From Ignavibacteria bacterium (GTDB taxonomy: Bacteria; Bacteroidota; Ignavibacteria; Kapaibacteriales; UBA961): DNA of 64,000 nt. Under the pieces are notes generated by a model that was not told the origin of the DNA, did no database searches, and saw nothing but the letters and a program-made list of their open reading frames with translations. Location: assembly GCA_016720145.1 (NCBI GenBank), contig JADJXV010000001.1:1-64000 (forward strand), written 5' to 3'. Position numbers and translations under genes: made by a program. This document shows, in pieces, positions 32,188 through 42,435 of this stretch (within the stretch, counting starts at the first letter, position 1; each line of letters begins with the position of its first letter).

Positions 32188-32820
32188 ATGGAGTATGCAA
32201 TGCAGAACAACCATCGACGATTTCCTGCCTTTTTCCTACTATTTTTTCTCCTAATTTGCAACCCATTATTTTCAGATATTCCGTGTGATGATTGTGATGG
32301 TAGCGGCACATTGGAGGGACCGTTTACGCTTATGGTATCAGTTGATGCAACTTTGGCTGATGGATGTGATGTCACTATAACATATTATAAAAGAACTTGC
32401 TTGGGTTTTTCTAATCTTTTCATAACAGGATATGTTTCAAGTGGTACAACTTGCGACTCAATCACTGACTACGCGCAAATTGAACGCGCTCTCGCTTCAA
32501 TGCTCTATGGTTATTCAATATCAATGCCGCCTTACGAAACGACAGATTCTACAGCATACTGGCGTATTATGCGCCCTGCTTGTTGGCAAAAAACAACAGT
32601 GATGGTTGATTCCGCTGAGGCACAATCATTTACAAGTTGTCCCGATGCTGAGTGTTGTATTACTTATTTTCAAGCAACTCCTGGAACATGTGGCAGAAGA
32701 GTTACCTATATACGAACACTAAATACTGCTATAACCTGCCCTGTGATTGTATCGCCTCCAATTGAATGCCTTCATAGTTGTGGAAGAGACCCACTTGAGG
32801 GTTGGAAACTACAGGACTAA
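32188..32820 (+). CDS. Secreted cysteine-rich protein of the RHS operon
   Basis: A 210-residue protein, or 206 from the second Met. The signal peptide has core AFFLLFFLLICNPLFS. The mature part begins DIPCDDCDGSGTLEG and contains well over ten Cys spread over its length (e.g. CPDAECC, CGRRV, ECLHSCGRD), which suggests several disulfides or metal binding. CDDCDGSG resembles one DnaJ-type zinc-binding repeat, but only a single copy is present. No family recognised. First gene of an apparent four-gene operon, 33 bases before the next gene. It may be an accessory surface protein for RHS export. Confidence 0.7.
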   Translation: MEYAMQNNHRRFPAFFLLFFLLICNPLFSDIPCDDCDGSGTLEGPFTLMVSVDATLADGCDVTITYYKRTCLGFSNLFITGYVSSGTTCDSITDYAQIERALASMLYGYSISMPPYETTDSTAYWRIMRPACWQKTTVMVDSAEAQSFTSCPDAECCITYFQATPGTCGRRVTYIRTLNTAITCPVIVSPPIECLHSCGRDPLEGWKLQD

Positions 32821-32853
32821 TTAACTATTTGAATAAACACATGAAAGACCACA

Positions 32854-33871
32854 ATGAATAAACATAGACTTCTTCCTCTTATCCTAATATCCCTCTTCTC
32901 AATCCTTCTGGTTCTTGTTTCTCCTCAATTATCGATAGCAAAACCAACTCCTCCCCCTCCGTCACATGCTGATTTAGTGCGTAGTCTGGATAGTATCTAT
33001 ATAGTACTTTTTGTTGGACAAATAAATTCAGATTGTTATGATGATACCGTAATTGCAGTCACATTGAATGACAGCACTTTTAATTGGCGAAACAATCTTA
33101 TTCTTCCAAAATATGTAATCTGGGGTAAGCAAACCGATACAGCTATACCAATTTGCGAAGATACTGTCGATGGAGAAGTACCGGATTCTTTAGAATATTC
33201 CTACAGTACGATATATTATCCTGAATTTGTCAGCTTGCGAGGCTTATTGTCGTATGTTTTGCTTAATGATGATTCCATGTATGACTTGATTTGTTTTTTA
33301 TGGGGTAAAACTGATACAAGCTCAACAAACCGAGATACCAGTACAACCTTTGCTGTTTTTGGGAGGAAGGGAATGGATACCAACGGAATTTTACCATTTC
33401 ATACGATTGATACTACACAACAAACACCGTTGAGAGCTATGCTGTTGAAACGTCCAATAAATTTTATGCATCAGGGACGCAGGGATTTTTCAAGGCATAA
33501 AAGTTACTTAATACCAACTATGGTATTGGTTGTAATAGCCGATACAAACGGACACCATGATTCTATAATTATTCAAGAGATAGCATCTGGTTTGAATCCT
33601 GAAAAGACACAACGTCCAGAATTTAAAGTTTATCCTAATCCGGCTGTAAATTTGACGACGATTGTTGGAAAAAATTTGCAGGCAGGTACATACACTATAG
33701 AGGTACTAACAGAAACCGGACAATCGGTATGGAGTAAGCAAGTTGCGTCACTCTCTGGTGAAGATAATATTCTCAATCGATGTATCTCCACTTTCTACAG
33801 GATATTATCATCTTTCAGTTCATTCGGAAAAAGCTGCAATTGGTACTTTTCCTATTATTATTATCCACTAA
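32854..33871 (+). CDS. Secreted protein with T9SS C-terminal sorting domain (frameshifted)
   Basis: About 339 residues. A signal peptide (ILISLFSILLVLVSPQLSIA) is followed by a Pro-rich stretch, a middle domain of unknown fold, and a C-terminal T9SS type A-like sorting domain: FKVYPNPAVNLTTI, then AGTYTIEVLTETGQSVWSKQ. Near 33766, dropping one A restores IFSIDVSPLSTGYYHLSVHS and the typical ending with stop at 33869-33871. Unedited, the frame runs to 33879 with an atypical end. The sorting domain would send it through the type IX system to the cell surface. It lies in the RHS operon, 16 bases before the RHS start. Confidence 0.8.
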
Positions 33872-33886
33872 TCTTATAGAATAATT

Positions 33887-36800
33887 ATGAACTTTAAACA
33901 ACTTAAACTATCAATATTGCGAATTCTTTTAGTCGCATGCCTCTTACAGATATTTTTGAGTGTAGGTAATATTTATGCACAGTTTTCAGCCGAAACATTT
34001 AAACTCCAAAAAGCTTCAGAGCATTATGATGAGCGGGGCTTTATGAAGGGAAAATCGCTGAGCGTAGATGGCAATTTAGTAGTCAATAATAGTAATGGAA
34101 TACTAAGCTATAGTTATCCAGTTTCATCTTTTAATCTGCATAGTTATCCAATGAATGTGTCACTGAATTATTGTGGCTCGGTTGGATTCACTGCTTTTCA
34201 AGCGTATGAAAATACCCATCGATTTAATTGCAATCGTGGATGGTCAAAAATAGCTCAAAACAAGCCGTTATGGATTATTGGTTTAAATGGTTTTGCTGTT
34301 CAGACTATTTCCCAAAATACTGCACCAATGACTTCACCTCAAGAAATTTATCAATATTTCATTCACAAGAGTTCGGGAGTCAAATTTGAGCCAAAAGTTT
34401 GGTTAGTTAATGGTTATGATTTTTGTAACCGGATGAAAAGTTTGAAAAATGAAGATTGTAATTATATTTTTTTGGATATTATTCGCTTGTTACGTTCAGA
34501 CGGTAGTGTGCTTGAATTATGTAACAGACATGATTCTACTCCACCGGATTTGGACAAAGACCCAAGATTCTATTCAGGTTTATATTTCGAAAAAGGTACG
34601 AATACTAAGGGTTATGCGTATGTTGAGCTTCAAGATACTCGCCCTCCTTCATTACAAGGTCTTGAAATAGGCGATATGGCTGTTCTGTCGCCAAGAATAG
34701 TTCATTATTTCCCCGGAGATGGCTTGGAATATGTATTTCGTGAAGATGTAGCACCATATGGTTCACAATTTTACTCGGCAACAAATCCTTGGACAGGGGG
34801 ATTATTAGCTGCACCAACTATATTTTATTTAGATGAAGTTCGAAGTGAGAAGCGCTCACTATTAACTCTTCACTATTCAGATCCTGAATTGCAAGTTGTC
34901 AAAGGGAGAAGACAGTTAACGGATTTCTTTGGACACAAGTTCAGTTTTGGCGGATATCGAGGTAGAATTGAGGCATTTGGCAAAACGACTGAGTTGTATT
35001 TTGATACGTTACTTCGATCACCCAATCATAATACTTCAATTAATCCAATATTAACCTCTTCATGGGAAGCATCAAGTTTACCGATGATAAAACGAATTGT
35101 CGATCCAGCGGGAAGACAAGTATCATTTGATTATGGAATAAGGAAGCGTATATTTACAAATTACAAATGGCCTATAGAATATCATTATGCTGATTGTGAC
35201 AATAATAGTAATGATCAGATAGCAGTTTCGAATACAAAAAGACTTATTAAATACAATGAACCGGCTTCGTTCACAGAAATACTATATCATGGCGATACCT
35301 CAGGCACAGTAACTATACAAGAGGGTAATTATTCAGGCGCTACTTCATCAGACAATCCGTATTCGTTATCAGAAGTAGCTAAAGAGATGGTAACAAAAGA
35401 GTATAACGGGACAAAACTTCTCACTAAAGAATTTGCGTATAGCAATAGTGCTCCGAGTGCTACAGCAGCAGAATGGGCAACTTGGAATTCTATCAAAGAT
35501 GAACGAACCAACAAAAAAACATATAGTACATTCGGTTATAAACGGCACTTGTATAGCGGTATATTTGAGTTTATACCGGGACTCGGGTTTACGGATCTAT
35601 TAGTATCAACCGAAGGCTCTGACAGCTTAAGGGTTGCAACCTACACTGCTTACAGCTTTATGAGCAACGAAGGCGATTCTCTCAATCTGCGTCTTCCGGT
35701 ATCAAGAAAAATTATAGAGTATATTAACGGAGATACTTCTACAAAAATAACGAAAGCGTATTCTACATTTGAGTATGTCATTGATACGGTAGTGCGTTTC
35801 ACGACCGAGACAGCAAAAAAGCATTATGGTTTTGGAGTAATCAGACAGTATGAAAATATTTTCAGACCCGATAGTACAACATCCTTATTATATAGAAAAC
35901 TCACGGACTGGCAAGTATTTCCTGATTCTCTTCAGACATTTTATATTCAATACGGTTGGGATAAAATAGCGAGTTTAAAATTGTATTACGCTTTAAAGAA
36001 ATCCGACGTGAACTTTACCAAATCATGGGAAGAATGTTTGGAAGATGGCGATACAAGAGTAATTGTTAGCACAAACAATGGAAAGAGAGATACTATTTTC
36101 TCATATTTACCTGCTGCATATTTAGAAAAAGCATCGTTTATCACCGATGGAGACGAAGTAGGTTATCCGGCAACAAAAGGCAAAATTATTCAAGGAGTAT
36201 CCAAAAAATTCTCATCGATTTCAGCATATAATTTTACAAGCATTTTAGACAGAGTAATGGTAGTCGCTGATACTACGTTTGGACTTGGTGGTACATATAC
36301 TGTTTCATCGAAAACAAACTTTGGGGATAATGCATATCTTCCTGAAATACAAATGCCTTCAGAGATCATGAATAGTAATGGTTCAGTTACCCGTTATCGC
36401 TATAGATTTCAAGATGTACCCGATTCTTGGCAATGTAGTATTAACAGTTCGCATACTCCTGAAGGAAAAATCCGTCGTAATGATGATACTGACAGCATCG
36501 GACTCTTCAGCAGTAGCGAAAATCTCTATTGGTGGCATGAGCCACTTTCCGAATCAAAAGTCATCCGCAAATTCCTTCCTTCTCACAGTGGAATAGACAC
36601 GACCTTCCTACCTACTATGTATGAGCGTACATATTACGGCTTACATAAAGGAGTTATAGACCCAAATGGTTGGTATACAGCTGCAAAGTATGATGAAATT
36701 GGACGATTACTCAAATTATCCTATCCATATGATTTTAATTCTTCTGCACATCTCATAGAACAAGACCGCACAGTTCAAACTATACGTGAACCCGGCTATA

Positions 36801-39800
36801 CTATTATGGAAAGGAAAAGTACTTGGAGAAAGAAATTTTGTAATCAAAATCCTCCAGATACATCTTGGCATTATCAAACATTTATAGACTCTACTTATTT
36901 TTATTCAGGTATCCATTCTGAAAAATTATACTCAAATTATAATGGAGGACTTGAAAGTAGCCCCAAAAAAGGTGAGCAAACTTTAACAACACCATGCGAT
37001 TGGCAGAATCAAACCTCAATACGTGATTCTGTCTATTATGGAGTAATTCCTTTCCAAGTTTATAACCAGAACATAGTAACCTTAGACAGTGTAGTATTAG
37101 AAATAGCACCTGAGAAAATAGATCCTTGTTTTACGTTAGTAATAAAAATATTGAAAAGAAATGGATCTAGCGCTCCTACAACATATAGTGGAGGCAATTA
37201 CTATTTTAATTGCGACAGTGCTTTTAGTGATACATCACAAGAAACAATTTCAGATACAGGATATGTAAATCCCGACAGGCATAAGCTTAAATTTAAATTA
37301 CCGGCAGCAATAGTCAATTCGATAATGACTGCAAGTTCAGGCATTGCTTTTTTTGATGTGAATCTCTACGCATCATCGAGCTACAAAGCCGGTACTTTTG
37401 CACAAACCGGAGATGATGTCATGCCACAAATAAAGCTGTATGGAGTATTCAAGAATGATGTAGATCTCACAGATTATTCTCTGAAATACACCTACGAAGA
37501 CTATTACGGCAGCTCAGCAACTTGGGTGCGAGCTAAGATAGATGATACCCTCCATACCTCCAATAAAATGGCAACACTCGGTACTGCTTCAGATAATAAA
37601 CGCATTTCAATAGTTGCTAATACTTTTCGAGGAGATGGTGCTCTCACCTCAAGCTCTTTGTATCATGGAGAACCAACAAATAGTAGTACAATTAAATCTA
37701 CGGTGACATTTTTGAATAATGGAGTTGGCAAGCCGATAGAAACGGCTGATCAATTAGGGTATATTTCGAGGGTTAATTATGATGAATTCGGGCGTGTTAT
37801 ACGGTCAAATAATCCAGATAGTATCTCTGAAACCGGCGACTCAAATACGTTTGTAACCAGATTGTATGATGTAGGAAGTCCATCGAAATTTAATCTTCAG
37901 CGAGTGATAAATGATCCTGATTATCAAGACTTTTACGGATATGTTTCGATGCAATCTGTAACCAATGAGAACGGAAGAATTTTCACACAGTACAGTGATG
38001 CTTTGGGTCGTATGCGTCGAGAAATAGCCGATTCGGGTGCTGCTCTAGGTAATTTCACAACATTGTATGATTATGACATTGTAGGTCGATTAACGAGAGT
38101 CGTGAATCCAGAAGGTCAAAAAACGGAGTATTGGTATGATGACTATGGGAGAGTGAAGTATAAGCGACAGCCCGATTTAGGCATACTGTCGTATGCTTAT
38201 GATAAAGTTGGCAATGTGCGTTTCACACAGACTTCTGAACAAGATTCACTAAGTAAACTTACTTTTCACGAATATGATGATTTGAATAGAATTACTGTAG
38301 TAGGTGAGGCACGACTTACGAATACCCCCCACGACACGTTACCGAATTTGAATCGCCTTACTGATGTTTTAGACCCAAATGTACTGCATGATAATGGTCA
38401 ATCGGGAATCCTGACGGCTAATAAAACAATGTGGAATGATAGTAGTACATACTCAACTCCATCGATTCCGACTAATGCGAGTCAATCTGATTGCCTACCC
38501 AATGTGACATATGATAGTGAATCTTATACTTATACCGGTTCAACGTTTATGATGAATATCGGCACGGAGGTTTCGGATGCACTTCCGCTCACAGGTGTAA
38601 CGAATTTTGAGAATATCGGTAAGAATCCGGCAAATATCCGAATGGTGATCCATTACGACACATTGCCCTCAAGAACCGGTGTTATTTGGGGAAATTTCAC
38701 CCCATCGACGTTGACAGATGTGTGGAATGATTTAAGCCCGACGGGTGCAGTGCGGAATATGAAGGGGCATGAAGTTGCAGTAGCGTACCGTGAGAAAGTG
38801 AATGAGCCATTTCATTATGTGGTGATGAGTTATGACGAACGTGGTAGGGTGGAAGCACTACTGAGATTCACAGGGAATATTGGTTTTGATGCTGTATATT
38901 ACAAATATAATTCAGCCAATCAGGTTATTCGATTGATAACGGCTGATGGAATGCGGCAACATGGTACGTGGTATGGATATGATGGTAACGGGCGAATGGA
39001 TAGTGTGTGGACGAAACTTGGCGGTAGCGGAACTGGTTTAGGACTGACGGATCCTGTGTATCCTTCTGTTTTGGTAAAGCCTTCAAGTCCTGAGATTGTA
39101 TATAGGTATGACAAGCGCGGTTTGGTGGATAGTACATTGCTTATTGAACCACAAGTAGTGGAGCGGTATCATTATGGAGCGCGTAAATGGTTGGATTCGA
39201 TGAAAGCATCCCAAGGCGACAGCATACTTTTTAGCCAGAAATTGGAGTTTGATAAAGTTGGTAATATCGAGAAACAAATAACGAAGCAGAAGGATGCTCT
39301 TGAACTGGCAGTGAGCTATGAATATGACAACATAAACCGTATCAAATTATGGAATAAGGATTATGGTAATTTCATTTTTGGTGATGCATATTTCTATGAT
39401 AAAGTAGGAAATCGAATATCGAAGAGACTATATGATCATGACGGCTTGCCGTATCCTTATGACACTACAGCGTACACGTATGGTAATGGCAATAATCAAC
39501 TTACGCAAGTAAAGTATGGCATAAAGCCCGAGACGAATAACTACTGGTATAATAAAGATGGCGCTCTACGATTACGTGAAAAAGAAGTAAAAATTGCCAC
39601 TAGTATGTATTCATTACAAAGAGATGTATTTGGTTATGTTTACAATGGTTTACTAAAAACTTTCGGAACAAGTTCATGGAATGGAAGTTCAATTACGTGT
39701 ATGCGGGACTCATTATCAGCACCGCAATGGCAGTGGCAGTATAGATATAGTGCAGGTGGAGAGCGTGAAAGCAAGCGAATGGTCGTAGCACCGCTTGATG

Positions 39801-40867
39801 ATCATTCCGCGATATCGCATTTGTGGACGTACTACTTACTCGGTGGTAATAAGCAACAATTTGCGGTTTATAATGGGCGAGAAACTTCCGAAGGTGATGC
39901 TTGCTATAATACTACTCATCGGGTGCATTTTTATCCTGTGGAATATCTTACCTATGGCAATGGTGCATCAGCTCTTATCACTACCCGCCCGAATGATTTT
40001 AGAGAGTATAAGATTGTGGATCACTTGGGTTCAACTCGGGTAGTATTGGATAGTAATGGAGCTATTTTGAGTACTTATGACTTTGAGCCGTTTGGGAAAC
40101 CTTTGGCTATGACCGGTTTGGATTCGCGGAAGTCGTTTATTGATCGGGAGAAGGATGGGGAGAGTGGGCTTGGGAATTTTGGGGTAAGGAGTTTTGATGA
40201 TGATTTGGGGATTTTTACTTCGATTGACCCAATGTGGGAAAATTATCGTGCATATTCGCCATATAATTATTGTGGAAATAATCCAGTAAGACTTAGCGAT
40301 CCAGATGGTAAGGCTTGGCCTATTGGAGCAATAGCATTGGTTGTTGCAGAAGTTGCATTGACAGTAACTGATGTAGTAGATGCTTATTCTACAATTATGG
40401 ATCCGAATGCTTCGGGCTTAGACAAAACAATTTCTGGTGTTGGATTAGTATTAGGACTTGCTTTACCGGGTGGCGGATATGGGATTGCTGGCAAGGGAGT
40501 AGCGAAGGTGATTTCTAAAGTAGATGATGCTGTCGAAGCAGGAAATGCAATGCAGAAACTGAAAAAATCTGCTGAAACTGGACAAGAAGCGCATAGACAG
40601 ATACAGAAGAAATTAAAAGATATTGATCCTAATGTAAAAACCGAACAGAATGTTGTTTTAAAGGATAGAACAGTTCGTAAAGATTTTGTTAGACCCGATG
40701 GTACAAAAGGTATAATAAAGCCAGACACCCCTTCTGGACAGAAATCTGCTGCGAGTAGGGAAAGATTAATGCAAAGAAATGGTCATAAAACAGAAACTAT
40801 ATTTTATAACCCTAAGGATCCTGCTTATCAACCGGGTTCTTCAACCTATATTGGACCCAAAAAGTAA
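33887..40867 (+). CDS. RHS/YD-repeat polymorphic toxin
   Basis: A 2326-residue protein in one intact frame. A signal peptide (about 1-31, ending NIYAQ) precedes a large region rich in YD repeats (e.g. YDEFGRVIRSNN, YDDYGRVKYKRQPDLG) that should form the RHS beta-cage. The RHS-associated core is LDHLGSTRVVLD...FGVRSFDDDLGIFTSIDPM...YSPYNYCGNNPVRLSDPDG and ends near residue 2142. Beyond it lies a variable tip of 184 residues: a hydrophobic pre-toxin segment, then a region with RKDFVRPDGTKGIIKPDTP that resembles restriction-endonuclease-fold toxin domains, although the usual Glu of ExK is not evident. No T9SS sorting domain is seen on this protein. It is followed after 12 bases by its probable immunity gene. 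Confidence 0.92.
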   Translation: MNFKQLKLSILRILLVACLLQIFLSVGNIYAQFSAETFKLQKASEHYDERGFMKGKSLSVDGNLVVNNSNGILSYSYPVSSFNLHSYPMNVSLNYCGSVGFTAFQAYENTHRFNCNRGWSKIAQNKPLWIIGLNGFAVQTISQNTAPMTSPQEIYQYFIHKSSGVKFEPKVWLVNGYDFCNRMKSLKNEDCNYIFLDIIRLLRSDGSVLELCNRHDSTPPDLDKDPRFYSGLYFEKGTNTKGYAYVELQDTRPPSLQGLEIGDMAVLSPRIVHYFPGDGLEYVFREDVAPYGSQFYSATNPWTGGLLAAPTIFYLDEVRSEKRSLLTLHYSDPELQVVKGRRQLTDFFGHKFSFGGYRGRIEAFGKTTELYFDTLLRSPNHNTSINPILTSSWEASSLPMIKRIVDPAGRQVSFDYGIRKRIFTNYKWPIEYHYADCDNNSNDQIAVSNTKRLIKYNEPASFTEILYHGDTSGTVTIQEGNYSGATSSDNPYSLSEVAKEMVTKEYNGTKLLTKEFAYSNSAPSATAAEWATWNSIKDERTNKKTYSTFGYKRHLYSGIFEFIPGLGFTDLLVSTEGSDSLRVATYTAYSFMSNEGDSLNLRLPVSRKIIEYINGDTSTKITKAYSTFEYVIDTVVRFTTETAKKHYGFGVIRQYENIFRPDSTTSLLYRKLTDWQVFPDSLQTFYIQYGWDKIASLKLYYALKKSDVNFTKSWEECLEDGDTRVIVSTNNGKRDTIFSYLPAAYLEKASFITDGDEVGYPATKGKIIQGVSKKFSSISAYNFTSILDRVMVVADTTFGLGGTYTVSSKTNFGDNAYLPEIQMPSEIMNSNGSVTRYRYRFQDVPDSWQCSINSSHTPEGKIRRNDDTDSIGLFSSSENLYWWHEPLSESKVIRKFLPSHSGIDTTFLPTMYERTYYGLHKGVIDPNGWYTAAKYDEIGRLLKLSYPYDFNSSAHLIEQDRTVQTIREPGYTIMERKSTWRKKFCNQNPPDTSWHYQTFIDSTYFYSGIHSEKLYSNYNGGLESSPKKGEQTLTTPCDWQNQTSIRDSVYYGVIPFQVYNQNIVTLDSVVLEIAPEKIDPCFTLVIKILKRNGSSAPTTYSGGNYYFNCDSAFSDTSQETISDTGYVNPDRHKLKFKLPAAIVNSIMTASSGIAFFDVNLYASSSYKAGTFAQTGDDVMPQIKLYGVFKNDVDLTDYSLKYTYEDYYGSSATWVRAKIDDTLHTSNKMATLGTASDNKRISIVANTFRGDGALTSSSLYHGEPTNSSTIKSTVTFLNNGVGKPIETADQLGYISRVNYDEFGRVIRSNNPDSISETGDSNTFVTRLYDVGSPSKFNLQRVINDPDYQDFYGYVSMQSVTNENGRIFTQYSDALGRMRREIADSGAALGNFTTLYDYDIVGRLTRVVNPEGQKTEYWYDDYGRVKYKRQPDLGILSYAYDKVGNVRFTQTSEQDSLSKLTFHEYDDLNRITVVGEARLTNTPHDTLPNLNRLTDVLDPNVLHDNGQSGILTANKTMWNDSSTYSTPSIPTNASQSDCLPNVTYDSESYTYTGSTFMMNIGTEVSDALPLTGVTNFENIGKNPANIRMVIHYDTLPSRTGVIWGNFTPSTLTDVWNDLSPTGAVRNMKGHEVAVAYREKVNEPFHYVVMSYDERGRVEALLRFTGNIGFDAVYYKYNSANQVIRLITADGMRQHGTWYGYDGNGRMDSVWTKLGGSGTGLGLTDPVYPSVLVKPSSPEIVYRYDKRGLVDSTLLIEPQVVERYHYGARKWLDSMKASQGDSILFSQKLEFDKVGNIEKQITKQKDALELAVSYEYDNINRIKLWNKDYGNFIFGDAYFYDKVGNRISKRLYDHDGLPYPYDTTAYTYGNGNNQLTQVKYGIKPETNNYWYNKDGALRLREKEVKIATSMYSLQRDVFGYVYNGLLKTFGTSSWNGSSITCMRDSLSAPQWQWQYRYSAGGERESKRMVVAPLDDHSAISHLWTYYLLGGNKQQFAVYNGRETSEGDACYNTTHRVHFYPVEYLTYGNGASALITTRPNDFREYKIVDHLGSTRVVLDSNGAILSTYDFEPFGKPLAMTGLDSRKSFIDREKDGESGLGNFGVRSFDDDLGIFTSIDPMWENYRAYSPYNYCGNNPVRLSDPDGKAWPIGAIALVVAEVALTVTDVVDAYSTIMDPNASGLDKTISGVGLVLGLALPGGGYGIAGKGVAKVISKVDDAVEAGNAMQKLKKSAETGQEAHRQIQKKLKDIDPNVKTEQNVVLKDRTVRKDFVRPDGTKGIIKPDTPSGQKSAASRERLMQRNGHKTETIFYNPKDPAYQPGSSTYIGPKK

Positions 40868-40879
40868 AAGAAATTTATC

Positions 40880-41551
40880 ATGAAATTAACAAAAGCAAAA
40901 CTGATTAAATTAGTGAAGTCTGATTTAGAAAAACTAGGTTTTATCGAATTCAAAGATAGTACAGGTAGTTGGCAAGGGCTATTTTGCAAAAAAATCCGAA
41001 ATGAGTTGTACTTAACTCTTGGACTAACTATACATAGATATTATGAATGTGCATTTACTGCAGATTATTACTTATCAAAAACAACCTTAATCGGAGCAGT
41101 TTGGGGCGATATTCCAAAAGGAATTTATGAAAGACCATCTTTTATTTTAACTGATAAAGAAAGGGAAGTGATTCAATTACAGAATATGTCTAAAGATATT
41201 TGGTTTGATAGTAGCGATGAAAAATCTGTATCAGATTTTCTGCGAATGATTAAAATCACGGAACAAAGATTTATAAATCAACCAGAGCTAATCAAGGAGA
41301 TTGAACAAAGCGAAGACGTAAAAATTCTATCTGAAAATACAAAAACGGTAAAAAATCTTGCAAACAATGGCAATGTAATTGGGGTTTTTAAATTTTTACC
41401 ATCGAAAGAGGTTGATGGTATTCCAATGAATTGGTTTAAGGCTTCTGAAAAAGTATTACATGACACCTCAGGTGTTCTCAGTTTATATACTGTAAAATCA
41501 TTAGCTGCTGATGCATATAGACAGTATCTATTAGATAATGGACTCATATAG
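40880..41551 (+). CDS. Probable immunity protein for the RHS toxin tip
   Basis: A 223-residue protein without signal peptide, so it would stay in the cytosol. The N-terminal part (TKAKLIKLVKSDLEKLGFIE...GLFCKKIRNELYLTLGLTIHRYYECAFTADYYLS) has the layout of DUF4304-like immunity proteins; I did not confirm the family. The assignment rests mainly on position: 12 bases after an RHS gene with a toxin-like tip, same strand, which is the standard place for the cognate immunity gene. Composition is AT-rich like its neighbours. Expected role: bind and block the tip domain. Confidence 0.7.
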   Translation: MKLTKAKLIKLVKSDLEKLGFIEFKDSTGSWQGLFCKKIRNELYLTLGLTIHRYYECAFTADYYLSKTTLIGAVWGDIPKGIYERPSFILTDKEREVIQLQNMSKDIWFDSSDEKSVSDFLRMIKITEQRFINQPELIKEIEQSEDVKILSENTKTVKNLANNGNVIGVFKFLPSKEVDGIPMNWFKASEKVLHDTSGVLSLYTVKSLAADAYRQYLLDNGLI

Positions 41552-41605
41552 TGTAAAGTTGAAGATTTCCTTATGAAAAAGTTTCATTTTTAAAGTTGAA
41601 AATTT

Positions 41606-42250
41606 ATGATGAGTTTGGTCGTGTACTTTAAGCAGACAATCTGATAGTGTCAGCAGAGTGAGTACAAAGGTTTTTGCTACCTATGACTTACGCAGTCCTT
41701 CTAAGTTTGGAATTCAGCGAGTAGCTAGTGATTCTGATTATAAAGACTTTTAAGGTTATGTTTCGATGAAATCAAGTAAGAATGAATTGGGTATTATTTT
41801 CACACTATTTAGTGATGCTTTCGGAAGACTAAGACGCGAAGTTGTAGATTTAGTACAAGGTTACACTGAACATTTACATAATACAACATTGTATGATTAT
41901 GACATTTTAGGACCCTTGACAAGAGTAGTGAACCCAGCAGGTCAGGAAACGAAGTACTTGTATGATAATTATGGTAGAGTGAAATACAAGCGTCAGCCTG
42001 ATTTAGGCATACTGTCGTATGCTTATGACAAGGTTTGAAATGTACGTTTCACACAGACTACAGAACAAGATTCACTCGGCAGGCTTACTTTCCATGAGTA
42101 TGATGATATATATCGAATTACGGTAGCAGGAGAGGCACGTCTTACTAATACCACTCATGATACATTGCCAAATTTGAATCGTTTGACTGATGATTTGGAT
42201 CCGAATGTATTGCATGATAATGGACAATCGAGTATTTTGACAGCGAATTG
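41606..42250 (+). pseudogene. Degenerate RHS core fragment
   Basis: This sequence is a decayed copy of the intact RHS gene at about 37768-38418, same order and strand. Recognisable segments include YDYDILGPLTRVVNPAG, YKRQPDLGILSYAYDK and FHEYDD, against YDYDIVGRLTRVVNPEG and so on in the intact copy. It carries frameshifts and stops: TAA where the intact gene has a Tyr codon in DFYGYV, and TGA in place of Gly in DKVGNV. It covers only mid-core repeats, with no tip, so it is a relic of an older RHS copy. Confidence 0.88.
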
Positions 42251-42260
42251 ACGAAGCCCC
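42251..42260. other. Candidate attachment-site remnant (10-bp match to tRNA-Phe end)
   Basis: ACGAAGCCCC here is identical to 29968-29977, which begins at the discriminator base of tRNA-Phe and runs into its terminator. It lies between the RHS relic and the relic of an integrase 3' end, just where an internal att site between two tandem elements would be. Ten bases alone could be chance. Confidence 0.35.
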
Positions 42261-42300
42261 CTGTATGCATGACAAAAAATTCTACTTATTTCCAATCTTA

Positions 42301-42354
42301 TCTATAATTTGCCGACAACCGAGTTGATGCTCAGATGAATTCTATTTGGATTAA
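42301..42354 (+). pseudogene. Relic of integrase 3' end
   Basis: The DNA TTTGCCGACAACCGAGTTGA and its continuation to ATTAATTTT matches the last 15 or so codons of the intact integrase (31358-31410). Read in the right frame it gives ADNRVDAQMNS, against ADNQVDAQMNS in the intact copy. The rest of the gene is gone. It is followed, as in the intact copy, by a convergent HTH gene. Confidence 0.75.
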
Positions 42355-42435
42355 TTTTCACGCATATGGATTGAGTAACTCGAAATTTTCTTCATATTCA
42401 TGCTCGATGCATGAATGAGAACTTTATCGATTTGT

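Noticed and set aside
41766..42038. 90-codon frame as a separate small RHS gene
   Set aside because: It is only the longest undamaged stretch of the degenerate RHS copy, with no start signal and stops on both sides that the intact gene lacks.
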